From the NCBI GenBank assembly GCA_052148715.1, contig JBKQHQ010000133.1, positions 15,353 to 79,352 on the forward strand: a stretch of DNA of 64,000 nucleotides, read 5' to 3'. Below the pieces are notes generated by a model. It was not told the DNA's origin. It saw only the letters and a program-made list of their open reading frames with translations, and did no database searches. Position numbers and translations under genes: made by a program. The stretch is from JBKQHQ01 sp052148715 (lineage in GTDB: Bacteria > Pseudomonadota > Alphaproteobacteria > Rhizobiales > Xanthobacteraceae). Shown one piece after another: positions 1 through 8,703 of this stretch (its first letter is position 1; each line of letters opens with the position of its first letter).

Positions 1-619
1 GCCGGCTCTCCAGCCACATGGCGAGGTAGGCTTCCTTGATCTTGCGCTCGATCGTGCGCTCATTGCTGAGGAACAGATTCTTCGCCAATTGCTGGGTCAG
101 CGATGAACCGCCCTGGACCACGCCGCCGGCGCGGGCATTGCTGAGCAAGGCCCGCGCGGTGCCGCCGAGATCGATGCCGAAATGCTCGTAGAACCGCCGA
201 TCCTCGGTCGCGAGCACCGCCTTGATCAGGTGGTCGGGCAATTCCGCAAGCTCGATTGAATCGTTGTGCTTGATCCCGCGGCTCCCGACGTCGTTTCCGT
301 AGCGGTCTTGGAATGTGACGGCGAGCTCTGACTTCTTCAGCCAATCATCGTCCGAGGTCTCGCGAAAAGCAGGGATGGCGAGCGCCAGCATGACGATCAG
401 TCCGCCGGTGCCGAGCGTTGCTATTTCCGAAAGCGGCTCGATGAAGCACCAGCGGCGCCAGCCGGACACATGGAAGCCGTCCATAAAGATGGAAAAGCGC
501 TGGAACGTCTCGCGCGCCCACACGCCCATCTGGTATACGGCCGAGTCGACGCGAGCGTCGAAATCGAGCAGCGTGCGTCCGAGGTCGGACTTCCAATCGT
601 CGCGAAACGGGTCTGGCAA
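1..619 (-). CDS. Class A penicillin-binding protein 1A, 5' part (runs off the window)
   Basis: Bifunctional peptidoglycan glycosyltransferase/transpeptidase of the inner membrane; only the N-terminal part lies in the window. Read on the minus strand it gives a cytoplasmic region, one membrane anchor around GGLIVMLALAIPAF, then glycosyltransferase family 51 motifs: ATEDRRFYEHFG with the catalytic Glu, and GGSSLTQQLAKN. The frame is open to a stop at 710-712 but has no ATG before 529. I chose TTG at 619-617 because GGAG sits 6 nt upstream; TTG at 631 is an alternative. The C-terminal transpeptidase domain is beyond position 1. Confidence 0.85.
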   Translation of the reverse strand, partial: MPDPFRDDWKSDLGRTLLDFDARVDSAVYQMGVWARETFQRFSIFMDGFHVSGWRRWCFIEPLSEIATLGTGGLIVMLALAIPAFRETSDDDWLKKSELAVTFQDRYGNDVGSRGIKHNDSIELAELPDHLIKAVLATEDRRFYEHFGIDLGGTARALLSNARAGGVVQGGSSLTQQLAKNLFLSNERTIERKIKEAYLAMWLESR

Positions 620-805
620 CGTGCACTCCAAGCGGCGGAATCGGCCGGCAGCGTCCGTCCCCGATCCTAATAGCCGAGGCGCGGACTTGAAGCCAATGGT
701 TGATCCCGTTCAGAGTGAACGGAAATTGCGGACAAAGCGAGGTGCCGTGAAGGGGTTTTCTACCCGACGGCCGGCTCCGACCGGCGGCGGCGGCGCGGGG
801 GTCCA

Positions 806-1291
806 ATGAGTGCGGATGAGGTCCCGTTCTGGAAGCGTAAGTCATTGTCGGAAATGACTGATTCCGAATGGGAGAGCCTCTGCGACGGTTGTGGCCGGTG
901 TTGCCTTGTCAAGCTCGAGGAGGAGGAGACTGGCCGTATCCACTTCACGGATGTCGGGTGCCGGTTGCTCGATGGCGCCTCCTGCAGATGCCGCGACTAC
1001 CCGAATCGCTCGGCGGAGGTCGATGACTGCGTCCGTTTGACGGCCGCAACGGTCGGGACGCTCAAATGGCTGCCGCCGACCTGCGGCTATCGGCTGCTCA
1101 GCCAGGGCCGTGATCTCTATTGGTGGCACCCCCTGGTATCCGGCGACCCGGCAACCGTCCATGATGCCGGCATCTCGGTGCGCGGGCGGGTCAGCGCCAG
1201 CGAGCAGGACGTCGATGACGACGAGCTCGAAGAACGGATCGTGCAGTGGCCGCTTCGCATGCCGAAGCGTGCCCGCGAACCGAAGCGGTAG
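806..1291 (+). CDS. YcgN / UPF0260 cysteine-cluster protein
   Basis: A 161-residue cytoplasmic protein of the YkgJ/YcgN family, thought to bind zinc or an iron-sulfur cluster; its biochemical role is not established. Cysteines 26, 29, 32 and 33 form CDGCGRCC near the N-terminus, and further cysteines at about 52, 60, 62, 75 and 93 complete the family pattern (CRCRDYPNR, PPTCGYR). Length is normal. It is divergent from the PBP gene, with about 190 nt between them. ATG at 806 opens a product that matches the family from its first residues. Confidence 0.85.
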   Translation: MSADEVPFWKRKSLSEMTDSEWESLCDGCGRCCLVKLEEEETGRIHFTDVGCRLLDGASCRCRDYPNRSAEVDDCVRLTAATVGTLKWLPPTCGYRLLSQGRDLYWWHPLVSGDPATVHDAGISVRGRVSASEQDVDDDELEERIVQWPLRMPKRAREPKR

Positions 1292-1471
1292 CCCCGCTGG
1301 GGTGCTCGCGCCCGGCAAGCATGGCTGCTCCACGGGCTCCGGCGTTGAGTTTTGCGCCCTGGCGGCGCAAAGGGGAGATTCGATCGCCCGCGTGATCGTG
1401 ACTGCCAATCCCCAACCGCGTAGTGCCCGCGTCGGCAGCGCCCGACGCCGCACGATCCGACCGGCTCCGCG

Positions 1472-3055
1472 ATGACCGATATGCCCACGGTGGACCCGGC
1501 CGAGACCAGCCCGCGCGCGCCGCAGGAGCCGGCACCGAAGCGAGCACCTTCCGATCAACCCGTTCGCGCGGTGCGCTCGGACAGCCTCGCGCCGGCCGCC
1601 TCGGTCGTCGACCACGCACTCGTGCGTTCGGTCATGGTCGGGCTCATGCTCGCGATGTTTCTGAGCGCGCTCGAGCAATCGATCGTGGCACCAGCGCTCC
1701 CGACGATCGGGCGAAGCTTGTCCGACATCGAGAACCTTTCGTGGGTGGTCACCGCCTATCTGTTGAGCGCGACCGCGGTCACGCCGCTGTTCGGCAAGCT
1801 GTCGGATATCTACGGCCGCCGGGTCATATTGCTGATCGCGATCGGCATTTTCATTGCCGGATCGATCGCCTGCGCGCTGGCGCCGACAATGCTGACCCTG
1901 ATCATCGCGCGCGGCGCGCAAGGGCTGGGCGGGGGCGGGATCCTGCCGCTCGCGCAAACGATCATCGCCGACCTGCTGTCGCCGCGCGAGCGCCCGCGCT
2001 ATCAGAGCTATTCCGCGATCGCTTTCGTCTCCGCGAGCATTCTCGGTCCGGTGATCGGCGGGTTCCTCACCGATCAACTGCACTGGTCGCTGATTTTTTG
2101 GATCAACGTGCCGCTCGGGGCCGCTGCGATGCTGATGACCGATCGCACGTTGCGGCGGTTGCCGCGCCATGAGCGGCCGCATCGGCTCGACCTGATCGGC
2201 GCGGTACTGATGCTCGGCGCCGCGGTCGCGCTGATGCTGGCGCTCAATTGGGGCGGAACGCGCTATGCATGGAGCTCGACGCCGATCCTTGCCTTGATCG
2301 CGGTTTCGGTCCTGCTGTGGATCTCGTTCGCCTTGCGGCTGGTCGTGGCGCCGGAGCCCTTCATTCCGACGACCATGCTGCGTGATCCGGTGGTCGGCGC
2401 GATCATCGCCGCCGGATTCTTCAGCATCGGCACTATCGTCGGCCTTACGATCTACCTACCGCTCTATTTCCAGCTGGCCCTCGGGCTGAGCGCCAGCGCG
2501 TCCGGTTTGGCGTTGATCTCGTTCATGGCCGGCAGCGTGATCGGCTCGGTGATTGCCGGCCGGCTGGTCGCCCAGCTCGCGCGCTACAAGCGGGTGCCGA
2601 TGGTTGGGCTGGTGCTTGCCTTTGCCATGCTCGCCGCGTTCGCGGCGAGGCCGGGCGAATTGTCGGTCGCCGAGGTTTCCGCCTTGCTGGCGGTCGGCGG
2701 TTTGGGCCTCGGTACGATGTATCCGATAACGACCTTGCTCATGCAGAATGCGGTGCCGCTGCACCAGGTCGGCACCGCCACCGGAACGCTCAATTTCTTT
2801 CGTTTGCTCGGCGGTGCAATCATCGTTGCGGCGTTCGGCGCCATCGTCCTTGGCGCCTTCGGCGCGTCCGACGCTCGGTTTGCGCACGGTACCCTGATCG
2901 GGGCGGGGCGATTGTCCCACGCAGATTTTGCCGCCAAATTCCGTTGGGTATTCGTTGCGGCTGCCGTGTTTCTATCCGCCGCGCTGCTCGCCGTGATGCT
3001 CGTGCACGAGCGGCCTCTGCGCGGGCCGCCCCTGCGACGGGGCTCGAGCGAATAA
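1472..3055 (+). CDS. MFS exporter, DHA2 family (14 TM)
   Basis: A 527-residue proton-driven multidrug-type exporter of the major facilitator superfamily. After a 45-50 residue polar N-terminus, about 14 hydrophobic segments follow. Family motifs are visible: LSWVVTAYLL in TM2, GKLSDIYGRR (motif A), GGGGILPLAQ and LGPVIGGFL (motif C of drug:H+ antiporters). It is paralogous to the exporter at 5525-7102, with long near-identical stretches such as LPTIGR, FWINVPLG and ALPRHERPH-like segments. Substrate cannot be inferred. No clear Shine-Dalgarno; ATG at 1481 is an alternative start. Confidence 0.85.
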   Translation: MTDMPTVDPAETSPRAPQEPAPKRAPSDQPVRAVRSDSLAPAASVVDHALVRSVMVGLMLAMFLSALEQSIVAPALPTIGRSLSDIENLSWVVTAYLLSATAVTPLFGKLSDIYGRRVILLIAIGIFIAGSIACALAPTMLTLIIARGAQGLGGGGILPLAQTIIADLLSPRERPRYQSYSAIAFVSASILGPVIGGFLTDQLHWSLIFWINVPLGAAAMLMTDRTLRRLPRHERPHRLDLIGAVLMLGAAVALMLALNWGGTRYAWSSTPILALIAVSVLLWISFALRLVVAPEPFIPTTMLRDPVVGAIIAAGFFSIGTIVGLTIYLPLYFQLALGLSASASGLALISFMAGSVIGSVIAGRLVAQLARYKRVPMVGLVLAFAMLAAFAARPGELSVAEVSALLAVGGLGLGTMYPITTLLMQNAVPLHQVGTATGTLNFFRLLGGAIIVAAFGAIVLGAFGASDARFAHGTLIGAGRLSHADFAAKFRWVFVAAAVFLSAALLAVMLVHERPLRGPPLRRGSSE

Positions 3056-3216
3056 GGTGGGACGGGTGGCGGGCCCGCGAACGATGAACTCACCAATCGG
3101 TCGACGGTAGTTCGGCGGGAAGGTGCCGATCGCGCCTTGATCGCGATCAATGCGCGTTTCGAACATACGCGTGAAAAAATTATGGTACATGGTCGAAGTC
3201 GTGGCGGGATACACCC

Positions 3217-4170
3217 ATGAGCGAGGCGCGCGAGCATCGGCATTACAATGAGCTGATCTACCGCTGCCACGGGCTGGCGCCGGTGCGCACCGCGGTTGCG
3301 CATCCGTGCGATGAGAGCTCGCTCACCGGAGCCGTACAGGCGGCGGCGGCGAAAATCATCAAGCCGACATTGGTTGGGCCCCGGGAGCGGATCCAGAAAC
3401 TCGCGGCGTCGCTTAATCTCGACATCGCCGGTTTGCCGATCGTCGATCAGCCGCACAGTCATGCGGCAGCCGAGAAGGCCGTGACGCTGGTTCGTTTGGG
3501 CGAGGCCGATGCGCTGATGAAGGGCAGTCTGCATACCGACGAGCTGATGGCCGAAGTCGTGCGCAAGGACACCGGGATCCGCACCGCGAGGCGGATAAGC
3601 CATGTCTTCATCATGGACGTGCCCACTTACCCCAAGCCGCTGTTCATCACTGACGCGGCAATCAACATCGGACCAACGCTCGAGGACAAAGTCGATATCG
3701 TGCAGAACGCCATCGAGCTTGCCCAGGCCTTGGGAATCGGGACGCCGAAAGTCGCCATCCTCTCGGCGGTCGAAACCATCAACTCCAAGATCCGCTCGAC
3801 GGTCGACGCCGCGGCCTTGTGCAAAATGGCCGAGCGCGGCCAAATCACGGGGGGGATGCTTGACGGGCCGCTCGCCTTGGACAACGCCATCAGTCGCGAA
3901 GCGGCGGCGATCAAACACATCACATCGCCGGTCGCCGGTGATGCGGATATCCTTCTGGTGCCCGACCTCGAGGCCGGCAACATGCTGGCCAAGGAGCTGA
4001 CCTTCCTCGCCGACGCCGACGCGGCCGGCATCGTGCTCGGCGCGCGCGTGCCGATCATCCTGACCAGTCGTGCCGACAATGTCCGCACCCGCATGGCGAG
4101 CTGCGCGGTTGCGGCGTTGTACGCGCATGCTCGGCGCATGGCAGCCGCCCACGTCGGGCAAGGCGACTGA
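3217..4170 (+). CDS. pta: Phosphate acetyltransferase (PTA/PTB family)
   Basis: A 317-residue phosphate acyltransferase that interconverts acetyl-CoA and acetyl phosphate, possibly also butyryl. It spans only the PTA_PTB domain (KPTLVGPRERI, ADALMKGSLHTDEL, HVFIMDVPTYPKPLFITDAAINI, VAILSAVE, GGMLDGPLALDNAIS, LVPDLEAGNMLAK) and lacks the fused MaoC-like hydratase found in some bifunctional homologues. The acetate kinase gene starts 8 nt after its stop, so the two form a translationally close operon for acetate formation or recovery. Start ATG 3217. Confidence 0.92.
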   Translation: MSEAREHRHYNELIYRCHGLAPVRTAVAHPCDESSLTGAVQAAAAKIIKPTLVGPRERIQKLAASLNLDIAGLPIVDQPHSHAAAEKAVTLVRLGEADALMKGSLHTDELMAEVVRKDTGIRTARRISHVFIMDVPTYPKPLFITDAAINIGPTLEDKVDIVQNAIELAQALGIGTPKVAILSAVETINSKIRSTVDAAALCKMAERGQITGGMLDGPLALDNAISREAAAIKHITSPVAGDADILLVPDLEAGNMLAKELTFLADADAAGIVLGARVPIILTSRADNVRTRMASCAVAALYAHARRMAAAHVGQGD

Positions 4171-4178
4171 ACAATTCA

Positions 4179-5381
4179 ATGCGTGAACCGGTCCTCGTCA
4201 TCAATGCAGGTTCGTCCAGCATCAAATTTTCGGTGTTCGAGACCGGGCCCGATCGCGCGCTATCGGCGGGCGCCCATGGCCAGGTCGAGGGCATCGGCAC
4301 AGCGCCGCACCTGGAGGTCGCCGACGCTCGCGGCAACAAGCTCGCTGACGAGACGGTCACGACCAGCGGGCACGAGGGCGCCATCGCGGCGATCCATGAC
4401 TGGTTCGCGGCGCATGTCGGCAACGAGGCGAGCTTCGACGGGGTTGGCCACCGGGTCGTGCACGGCGGGATGGCCTTTGCTGAGCCGACCCGCATCGATG
4501 CGGGGGTGATCGCCCGACTGCGAGAGCTCGTGCCGCTCGCGCCACTGCATCAGCCGCACGCCATTGCGGCCATCGAGGCGGTGGCAGGGGTCGCGCCGCG
4601 CTTGCCGCAAGTCGCCTGCTTCGACACGATGTTCCACCGCCATCAGCCGATCGTGGCACAAGAATTCGCGCTGCCGCGCGATCTGACAGAGAAGGGCGTG
4701 CGGCGCTACGGCTTTCATGGCATCTCGTATGAATACATCGCTTCGGTGCTGCCCGCGGTCGCACCCGAATGCGCTCGCGGCAAGGTCGTCGTGGCCCATC
4801 TCGGCAACGGCGCCAGCATGTGTGCGATTGCGCAGGGCCGCAGCGTCGCCAGCACGATGGGTTTCACGGCGCTCGACGGCTTGCCGATGGGAACGCGCAC
4901 GGGATCCCTCGATCCGGGCGTCATTCTCTATCTGCTGGCGCAGGAGAAAATGGCCGTCAACGCGGTGGAGAAGCTCCTTTACGAGCGCTCCGGCTTGCTC
5001 GGCGTGTCTGGCATTTCCAGCGACATGCGGACCTTGCTGGCGAGTCATGCGCCGGCGGCCCGACAGGCAATCGACCTCTTCGTCTACCGCATCGGACGCG
5101 AGCTCGGTTCGCTGGCCGCGGCCTTGGGCGGGCTTGACGCGCTGGTTTTCACCGCCGGCATCGGCGAGCACGCTGCCGAAATCCGCGCCCGCGTCTGTCA
5201 GGACGCAGCATGGCTCGGCGTCGCGCTCGACCAGGACGCCAACGCCAAAGGCGGCCCGCGTATCACGAGGGTAGGCGCGGCCGTTTCTGCATGGGTGGTG
5301 CCGACCGACGAGAACCTGATGATCGCCCGGCATACCCGCGCGCTGCTCGACCGTGATACAGCGGCGCGCGGCGATCAGTAA
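4179..5381 (+). CDS. ackA: Acetate kinase
   Basis: A 400-residue ASKHA-superfamily kinase (acetate + ATP to acetyl phosphate + ADP). The N-terminal VLVINAGSSSIKFSVF phosphate loop, GHRVVHGG, FDTMFH, RYGFHGISYEYI, VVVAHLGNGASMCAI, TMGFTALDGLPMGTRTGSLDPG and VFTAGIGEHAA are all present and intact, and length is typical. It is paired with pta, 8 nt upstream. With pta it can run acetyl-CoA to acetate with ATP gain, or activate acetate. Confidence 0.95.
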   Translation: MREPVLVINAGSSSIKFSVFETGPDRALSAGAHGQVEGIGTAPHLEVADARGNKLADETVTTSGHEGAIAAIHDWFAAHVGNEASFDGVGHRVVHGGMAFAEPTRIDAGVIARLRELVPLAPLHQPHAIAAIEAVAGVAPRLPQVACFDTMFHRHQPIVAQEFALPRDLTEKGVRRYGFHGISYEYIASVLPAVAPECARGKVVVAHLGNGASMCAIAQGRSVASTMGFTALDGLPMGTRTGSLDPGVILYLLAQEKMAVNAVEKLLYERSGLLGVSGISSDMRTLLASHAPAARQAIDLFVYRIGRELGSLAAALGGLDALVFTAGIGEHAAEIRARVCQDAAWLGVALDQDANAKGGPRITRVGAAVSAWVVPTDENLMIARHTRALLDRDTAARGDQ

Positions 5382-5524
5382 GAGGCCCCGATTGCGCCAT
5401 TCACGCGACTTGCCCGACGTAATTCATAGCTGTACCGCGGTCTCGGGCATTGCGTTCATACAATGGCGGCGCAATGTTCGTGCGTCGAACACCGGAATGT
5501 CGGCGCCGAAGCCGAAGGAGAGCA

Positions 5525-7102
5525 ATGAGGGCGTTGCAAGAGGGGGCGCAAAGCCGCACGGCGGGCGATGAGAGGGGCGGGGGGCCGGAGCCGATCAGCG
5601 CTGATGTCAAGCCATTGAGCCGGGCCGAGGTCCGCACCATCTTTCTCGGCCTCATGCTGGCGATGTTTCTCGCCGCGCTCAACCAGACCATCATTTCAAC
5701 GGCGCTGCCGACCATCGGACGCGAGTTCGGTGACTTCGAGAATCTGTCCTGGGTGGTGACTGCCTATCTGCTCACCTCGACGGCGGTCGCCCCGCTCTAC
5801 GGCAAGCTCAGCGACATTCATGGCCGGCGTGCGATGATGCTGACCGGAATCGGCATCTTCGTCGCCGGCTCCGCCGCCTGCGCGGCAGCGCCGAACATGA
5901 CGCTTCTGGTCGTTGGACGGGCGCTGCAGGGCATCGGCGGCGGCGGAATTCTTCCCCTTGGCCAGGCCATCATGGCCGACACCGTCTCGCCGCGCGAGCG
6001 TGGGCGTTATCAGGCGTTCATGGGCACGGTCTGGGTGAGTGCCGGCGTTCTTGGCCCGGTGCTCGGAGGCTCTCTCGCCGAGCACTTGCATTGGTCGGTC
6101 GTGTTCTGGATCAACGTGCCGCTCGGCTTGGCGGCGGCGATGATCAGTCATCAGACATTGAAGCGCCTGCCGCGGCACGATCGTCCGCACCAGCTCGACC
6201 TCGTCGGTGCCGCCCTGATGATGGCTGCGGCGGTCGCGCTGATGTTGGTGCTGACTTGGGGCGGCACCAGGTTTTCCTGGAGCTCACCCGTGATCGTGGG
6301 ACTCATTGCCCTGTCGATCGTGCTGTCCGTCGGGTTTTTCTGGTGGCTGACACGGGCGCCCGAGCCATTCTTGCCCATCCCGGTGCTCAAGAATCCGGTC
6401 ATGCGCATGGGCACTGCCGCTACGTCCTTCGCCATGAGCGCGTCGATCGGGCTGACCATCTTCGTGCCGCTCTATTTCGAGTTCGTCCACAAGCTCAGCG
6501 CCAGCGATTCCGGCCTCGCTTTGATTCCGCTTGCCGCTTTGACGACGCCGGGCTCGGTCTTTTCGGGCCAAGTCATGATGCGGCAGCAGCGGTACAAATG
6601 GGTGCCGATCGTCATGCTCTTGGTTGCGATCGCGGGGCTCGCGCTGTTGATCTGGCGGCCTGCCCTTCCGCTCGTCGTCGTGATGGGACTGCTGGGCATG
6701 ACCAGTATCGCCATCGGCAGCGTCTATCCGGTGGCGACCGTGTCGATCCAGAATGCTGTTCCGCACCATCAGGTCGGCGTTGCCATGGGGGCCATGAATT
6801 TCTTTCGGGCGCTTGCCAGTGCCTTTGCGGTCGCCGCGATGGGCGCGATCGTGCTCGCCGGGTTCGGAGTAGCGCCCGAGCGCGGCATCCGCGCGTCGGC
6901 GTCGATCATGGCGGCGACGGCGGGCGGAATGGGCGACCGCGCCGAGCATGTGTTCAGCATGGTGTTCATGGCCGGGGCCGTGTGCCTGGCGCTCGCGCTG
7001 GCCGCGGTCGTGGTGATGGAAGAGCGGCCGCTGCGCGGAGCCACGAACTCCTCCCGCGTACCCGCCGTTGCAGGCGATCCTGCCTCGGCTCCGGCGGAGT
7101 AG
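5525..7102 (+). CDS. MFS exporter, DHA2 family (14 TM), paralogue of the 1472-3055 gene
   Basis: A 525-residue drug:H+ antiporter-2 type exporter with about 14 TM segments; motifs FENLSWVVTAYLL, GKLSDIHGRRA, GGGGILPLGQAIMAD and LGPVLGGSL. The frame opens further upstream at 5450, but ATG 5525 is preceded by AAGGAG at 5515-5520 (4 nt spacing), while the upstream ATGs have no ribosome site, so I start at 5525. It follows ackA by about 140 nt. The paralogous pair enclosing pta-ackA looks like a duplication; a role in exporting an acidic end product is possible but unproven. Confidence 0.85.
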   Translation: MRALQEGAQSRTAGDERGGGPEPISADVKPLSRAEVRTIFLGLMLAMFLAALNQTIISTALPTIGREFGDFENLSWVVTAYLLTSTAVAPLYGKLSDIHGRRAMMLTGIGIFVAGSAACAAAPNMTLLVVGRALQGIGGGGILPLGQAIMADTVSPRERGRYQAFMGTVWVSAGVLGPVLGGSLAEHLHWSVVFWINVPLGLAAAMISHQTLKRLPRHDRPHQLDLVGAALMMAAAVALMLVLTWGGTRFSWSSPVIVGLIALSIVLSVGFFWWLTRAPEPFLPIPVLKNPVMRMGTAATSFAMSASIGLTIFVPLYFEFVHKLSASDSGLALIPLAALTTPGSVFSGQVMMRQQRYKWVPIVMLLVAIAGLALLIWRPALPLVVVMGLLGMTSIAIGSVYPVATVSIQNAVPHHQVGVAMGAMNFFRALASAFAVAAMGAIVLAGFGVAPERGIRASASIMAATAGGMGDRAEHVFSMVFMAGAVCLALALAAVVVMEERPLRGATNSSRVPAVAGDPASAPAE

Positions 7103-7107
7103 CGTTG

Positions 7108-7713
7108 TTACTTTCTTGCCGTGAGGTCGATCAGCGCCGACATGCCCGCATGTCCGCTTCCCTCGCTGATCTCGCTGTCGTGCTCATTGATCTCGAGGAA
7201 TGACAAGTCGCCAAAAGCCTCTTCGAGCATGGCGCGCGTGTAAAGCTGGACGATGTCGGAAGGCCCGCCGGTCCGGTACTTGAGCTGCTCGGGTCGGTAG
7301 CCTTGCATGAGAATCCACCCGCCCGGTCTGAGCGCGCGCTTCATGCTGGCAAAGATCCGCGGACGCTCGGTCGGACTGAAGAATTGTATAAAGATGGCAA
7401 CGATCACATCAAACCGATCCTGCGGCCAGGTCCAGCGCGTGAGATCCGCTTGCTCGGTACGCATAGCCACGCCCCGCTCTGCGGCAAGCGCTTGCGCTTT
7501 TGCGAGCGCCGTCGGCGAGAAGTCGATCGAGAGCACATCGAGCCCCTGCTCGGCGAGCCAAACGCCGTTGCGCCCCTCGCCGTCGGCGATCGACAGGGCC
7601 GTTTGACCCGCGCGCAAGCGGTGGGCTTGACTACGCAAGAAGGCATTCGGCGCCGTACCAAACAAATAGCCAGGCGCGGCAAACCTCGATTCCCAACGTT
7701 CCAATTCGGACAT
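7108..7713 (-). CDS. Class I SAM-dependent methyltransferase
   Basis: A 201-residue cytoplasmic methyltransferase with a Rossmann-fold motif I, LSIADGEGRNGVWLAEQG (about 40-57), an acidic residue ending strand 2 (VLSIDFSP), motif IV region DRFDVIVAIF and the RALRPGGWILMQGY segment after strand 5. It resembles tellurite-resistance/TehB-like and thiopurine-type small methyltransferases; the substrate cannot be told. It is convergent with the MFS gene, with only 5 nt between the two stop codons, and is transcribed away from the collagen-like gene's 3' end. Confidence 0.8.
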   Translation of the reverse strand: MSELERWESRFAAPGYLFGTAPNAFLRSQAHRLRAGQTALSIADGEGRNGVWLAEQGLDVLSIDFSPTALAKAQALAAERGVAMRTEQADLTRWTWPQDRFDVIVAIFIQFFSPTERPRIFASMKRALRPGGWILMQGYRPEQLKYRTGGPSDIVQLYTRAMLEEAFGDLSFLEINEHDSEISEGSGHAGMSALIDLTARK

Positions 7714-7851
7714 GCATCATTCCCTGCGCGGCATCGCGTCGTGATATCCAAGGCGCCGCGGTTCCCAAGCGGCCAAGATTGTCGCAACCGAGCATTCATG
7801 TTCGCGCCGGCGAGGGCCGCGAGCGAAATGACGAGGTCTGCTCAAGTAGCG

Positions 7852-8703
7852 CTATTTTGCGCAGAAAGCGACCATGGGCGCGCGATTGCCGGTGCCGCAG
7901 GAGACATTTCGCGGGCTGTTGAGCAGAGCCGGTGCTTTCTTCGGGCAAAAGGCGCTCAGCGCCACTTCGCCTTGCGCGCATTCGACGGTGCACTCCTGAT
8001 TATCCGTGCAGTCTTGCTGCACTTGGCGGATGCGTGGGCCGGCGTCAGCGTGCTCGGCTTGCGTCGCGGCGGGGCCCTGAGGCCCGCGTGGTCCTGGCTC
8101 GCCGCGCGCACCCGCGAGTCCCTGTGGTCCTGCCGGGCCTGGCTCGCCCTTCGCGCCTTGCGGGCCCGGGGGCCCGGGCGGGCCGGCTTGCCCGCGCGCG
8201 CCTTGAGGTCCTTGCGGTCCCGCGGGGCCCGGCTCACCCTTTGCGCCTTGCGGCCCGGCAGGTCCAGACGGTCCGGCTTCGCCGCGTTCGCCCTGGGGCC
8301 CGGCGGGGCCTTGCACGCCTGGCTCGCCTTGTGGCCCAGCCGGGCCCTGCAAGACCAGCGACTTCGAGTGCTCGGGGCTCGGCCGCCCCCGCTTACTTTC
8401 GGCAACATGCACGCGGGTCGTTTTGCAATGAGCAACGAGCGCATTGCGTCTGTTCACGCCGGCTTTGAGACGGATGACGCAACGACTTGGATGATAGCGA
8501 AGATGGAATACGAAGCGGCGGTGCCGATTGCTATGGGCTGTGAAGCGCCCATCGAGCGTAACACGCTCGTGCCGCGCCGGCGTGTGTCCGGAAACGATCA
8601 GGACTCCGGCGACAATTTTGGCATGATTGAGGGTGATCCGAGCGGACGCGGGCGCGCTCGGTAGCAGCAGACAAGCAACCAAAAGCACCAACGCAAGACG
8701 CAT
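7852..8703 (-). CDS. Secreted collagen-like protein with Cys-rich C-terminal domain
   Basis: A 283-residue predicted secreted protein. Residues 1-21 are a signal peptide (hydrophobic LALVLLVACLLL, then PASA). Residues 22-119 form a basic globular region with two cysteines. Residues 120-212 are 31 uninterrupted Gly-X-Y triplets rich in GPA, GPQ, GEP and GAK, expected to form a collagen-type triple helix. The tail 213-283 holds seven cysteines (DCTDNQECTVEC, AFCP, VSCGTG, AFCAK) and may act as a trimerisation or binding knob. Such proteins are usually surface or spore-coat fibres; the ligand here is unknown. The triplet DNA is internally repetitive, so assembly collapse is possible. Confidence 0.85.
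   Translation of the reverse strand: MRLALVLLVACLLLPSAPASARITLNHAKIVAGVLIVSGHTPARHERVTLDGRFTAHSNRHRRFVFHLRYHPSRCVIRLKAGVNRRNALVAHCKTTRVHVAESKRGRPSPEHSKSLVLQGPAGPQGEPGVQGPAGPQGERGEAGPSGPAGPQGAKGEPGPAGPQGPQGARGQAGPPGPPGPQGAKGEPGPAGPQGLAGARGEPGPRGPQGPAATQAEHADAGPRIRQVQQDCTDNQECTVECAQGEVALSAFCPKKAPALLNSPRNVSCGTGNRAPMVAFCAK

Noticed and set aside
842..2182. 446-codon antisense frame over the ycgN and MFS genes
   Set aside because: Composition typical of a shadow frame, and both plus-strand genes have clear family motifs.
7303..8664. 453-codon plus-strand frame opposite the methyltransferase and collagen-like genes
   Set aside because: Its repetitive Arg/Ala/Leu stretch is only the complement of the Gly-X-Y codons.
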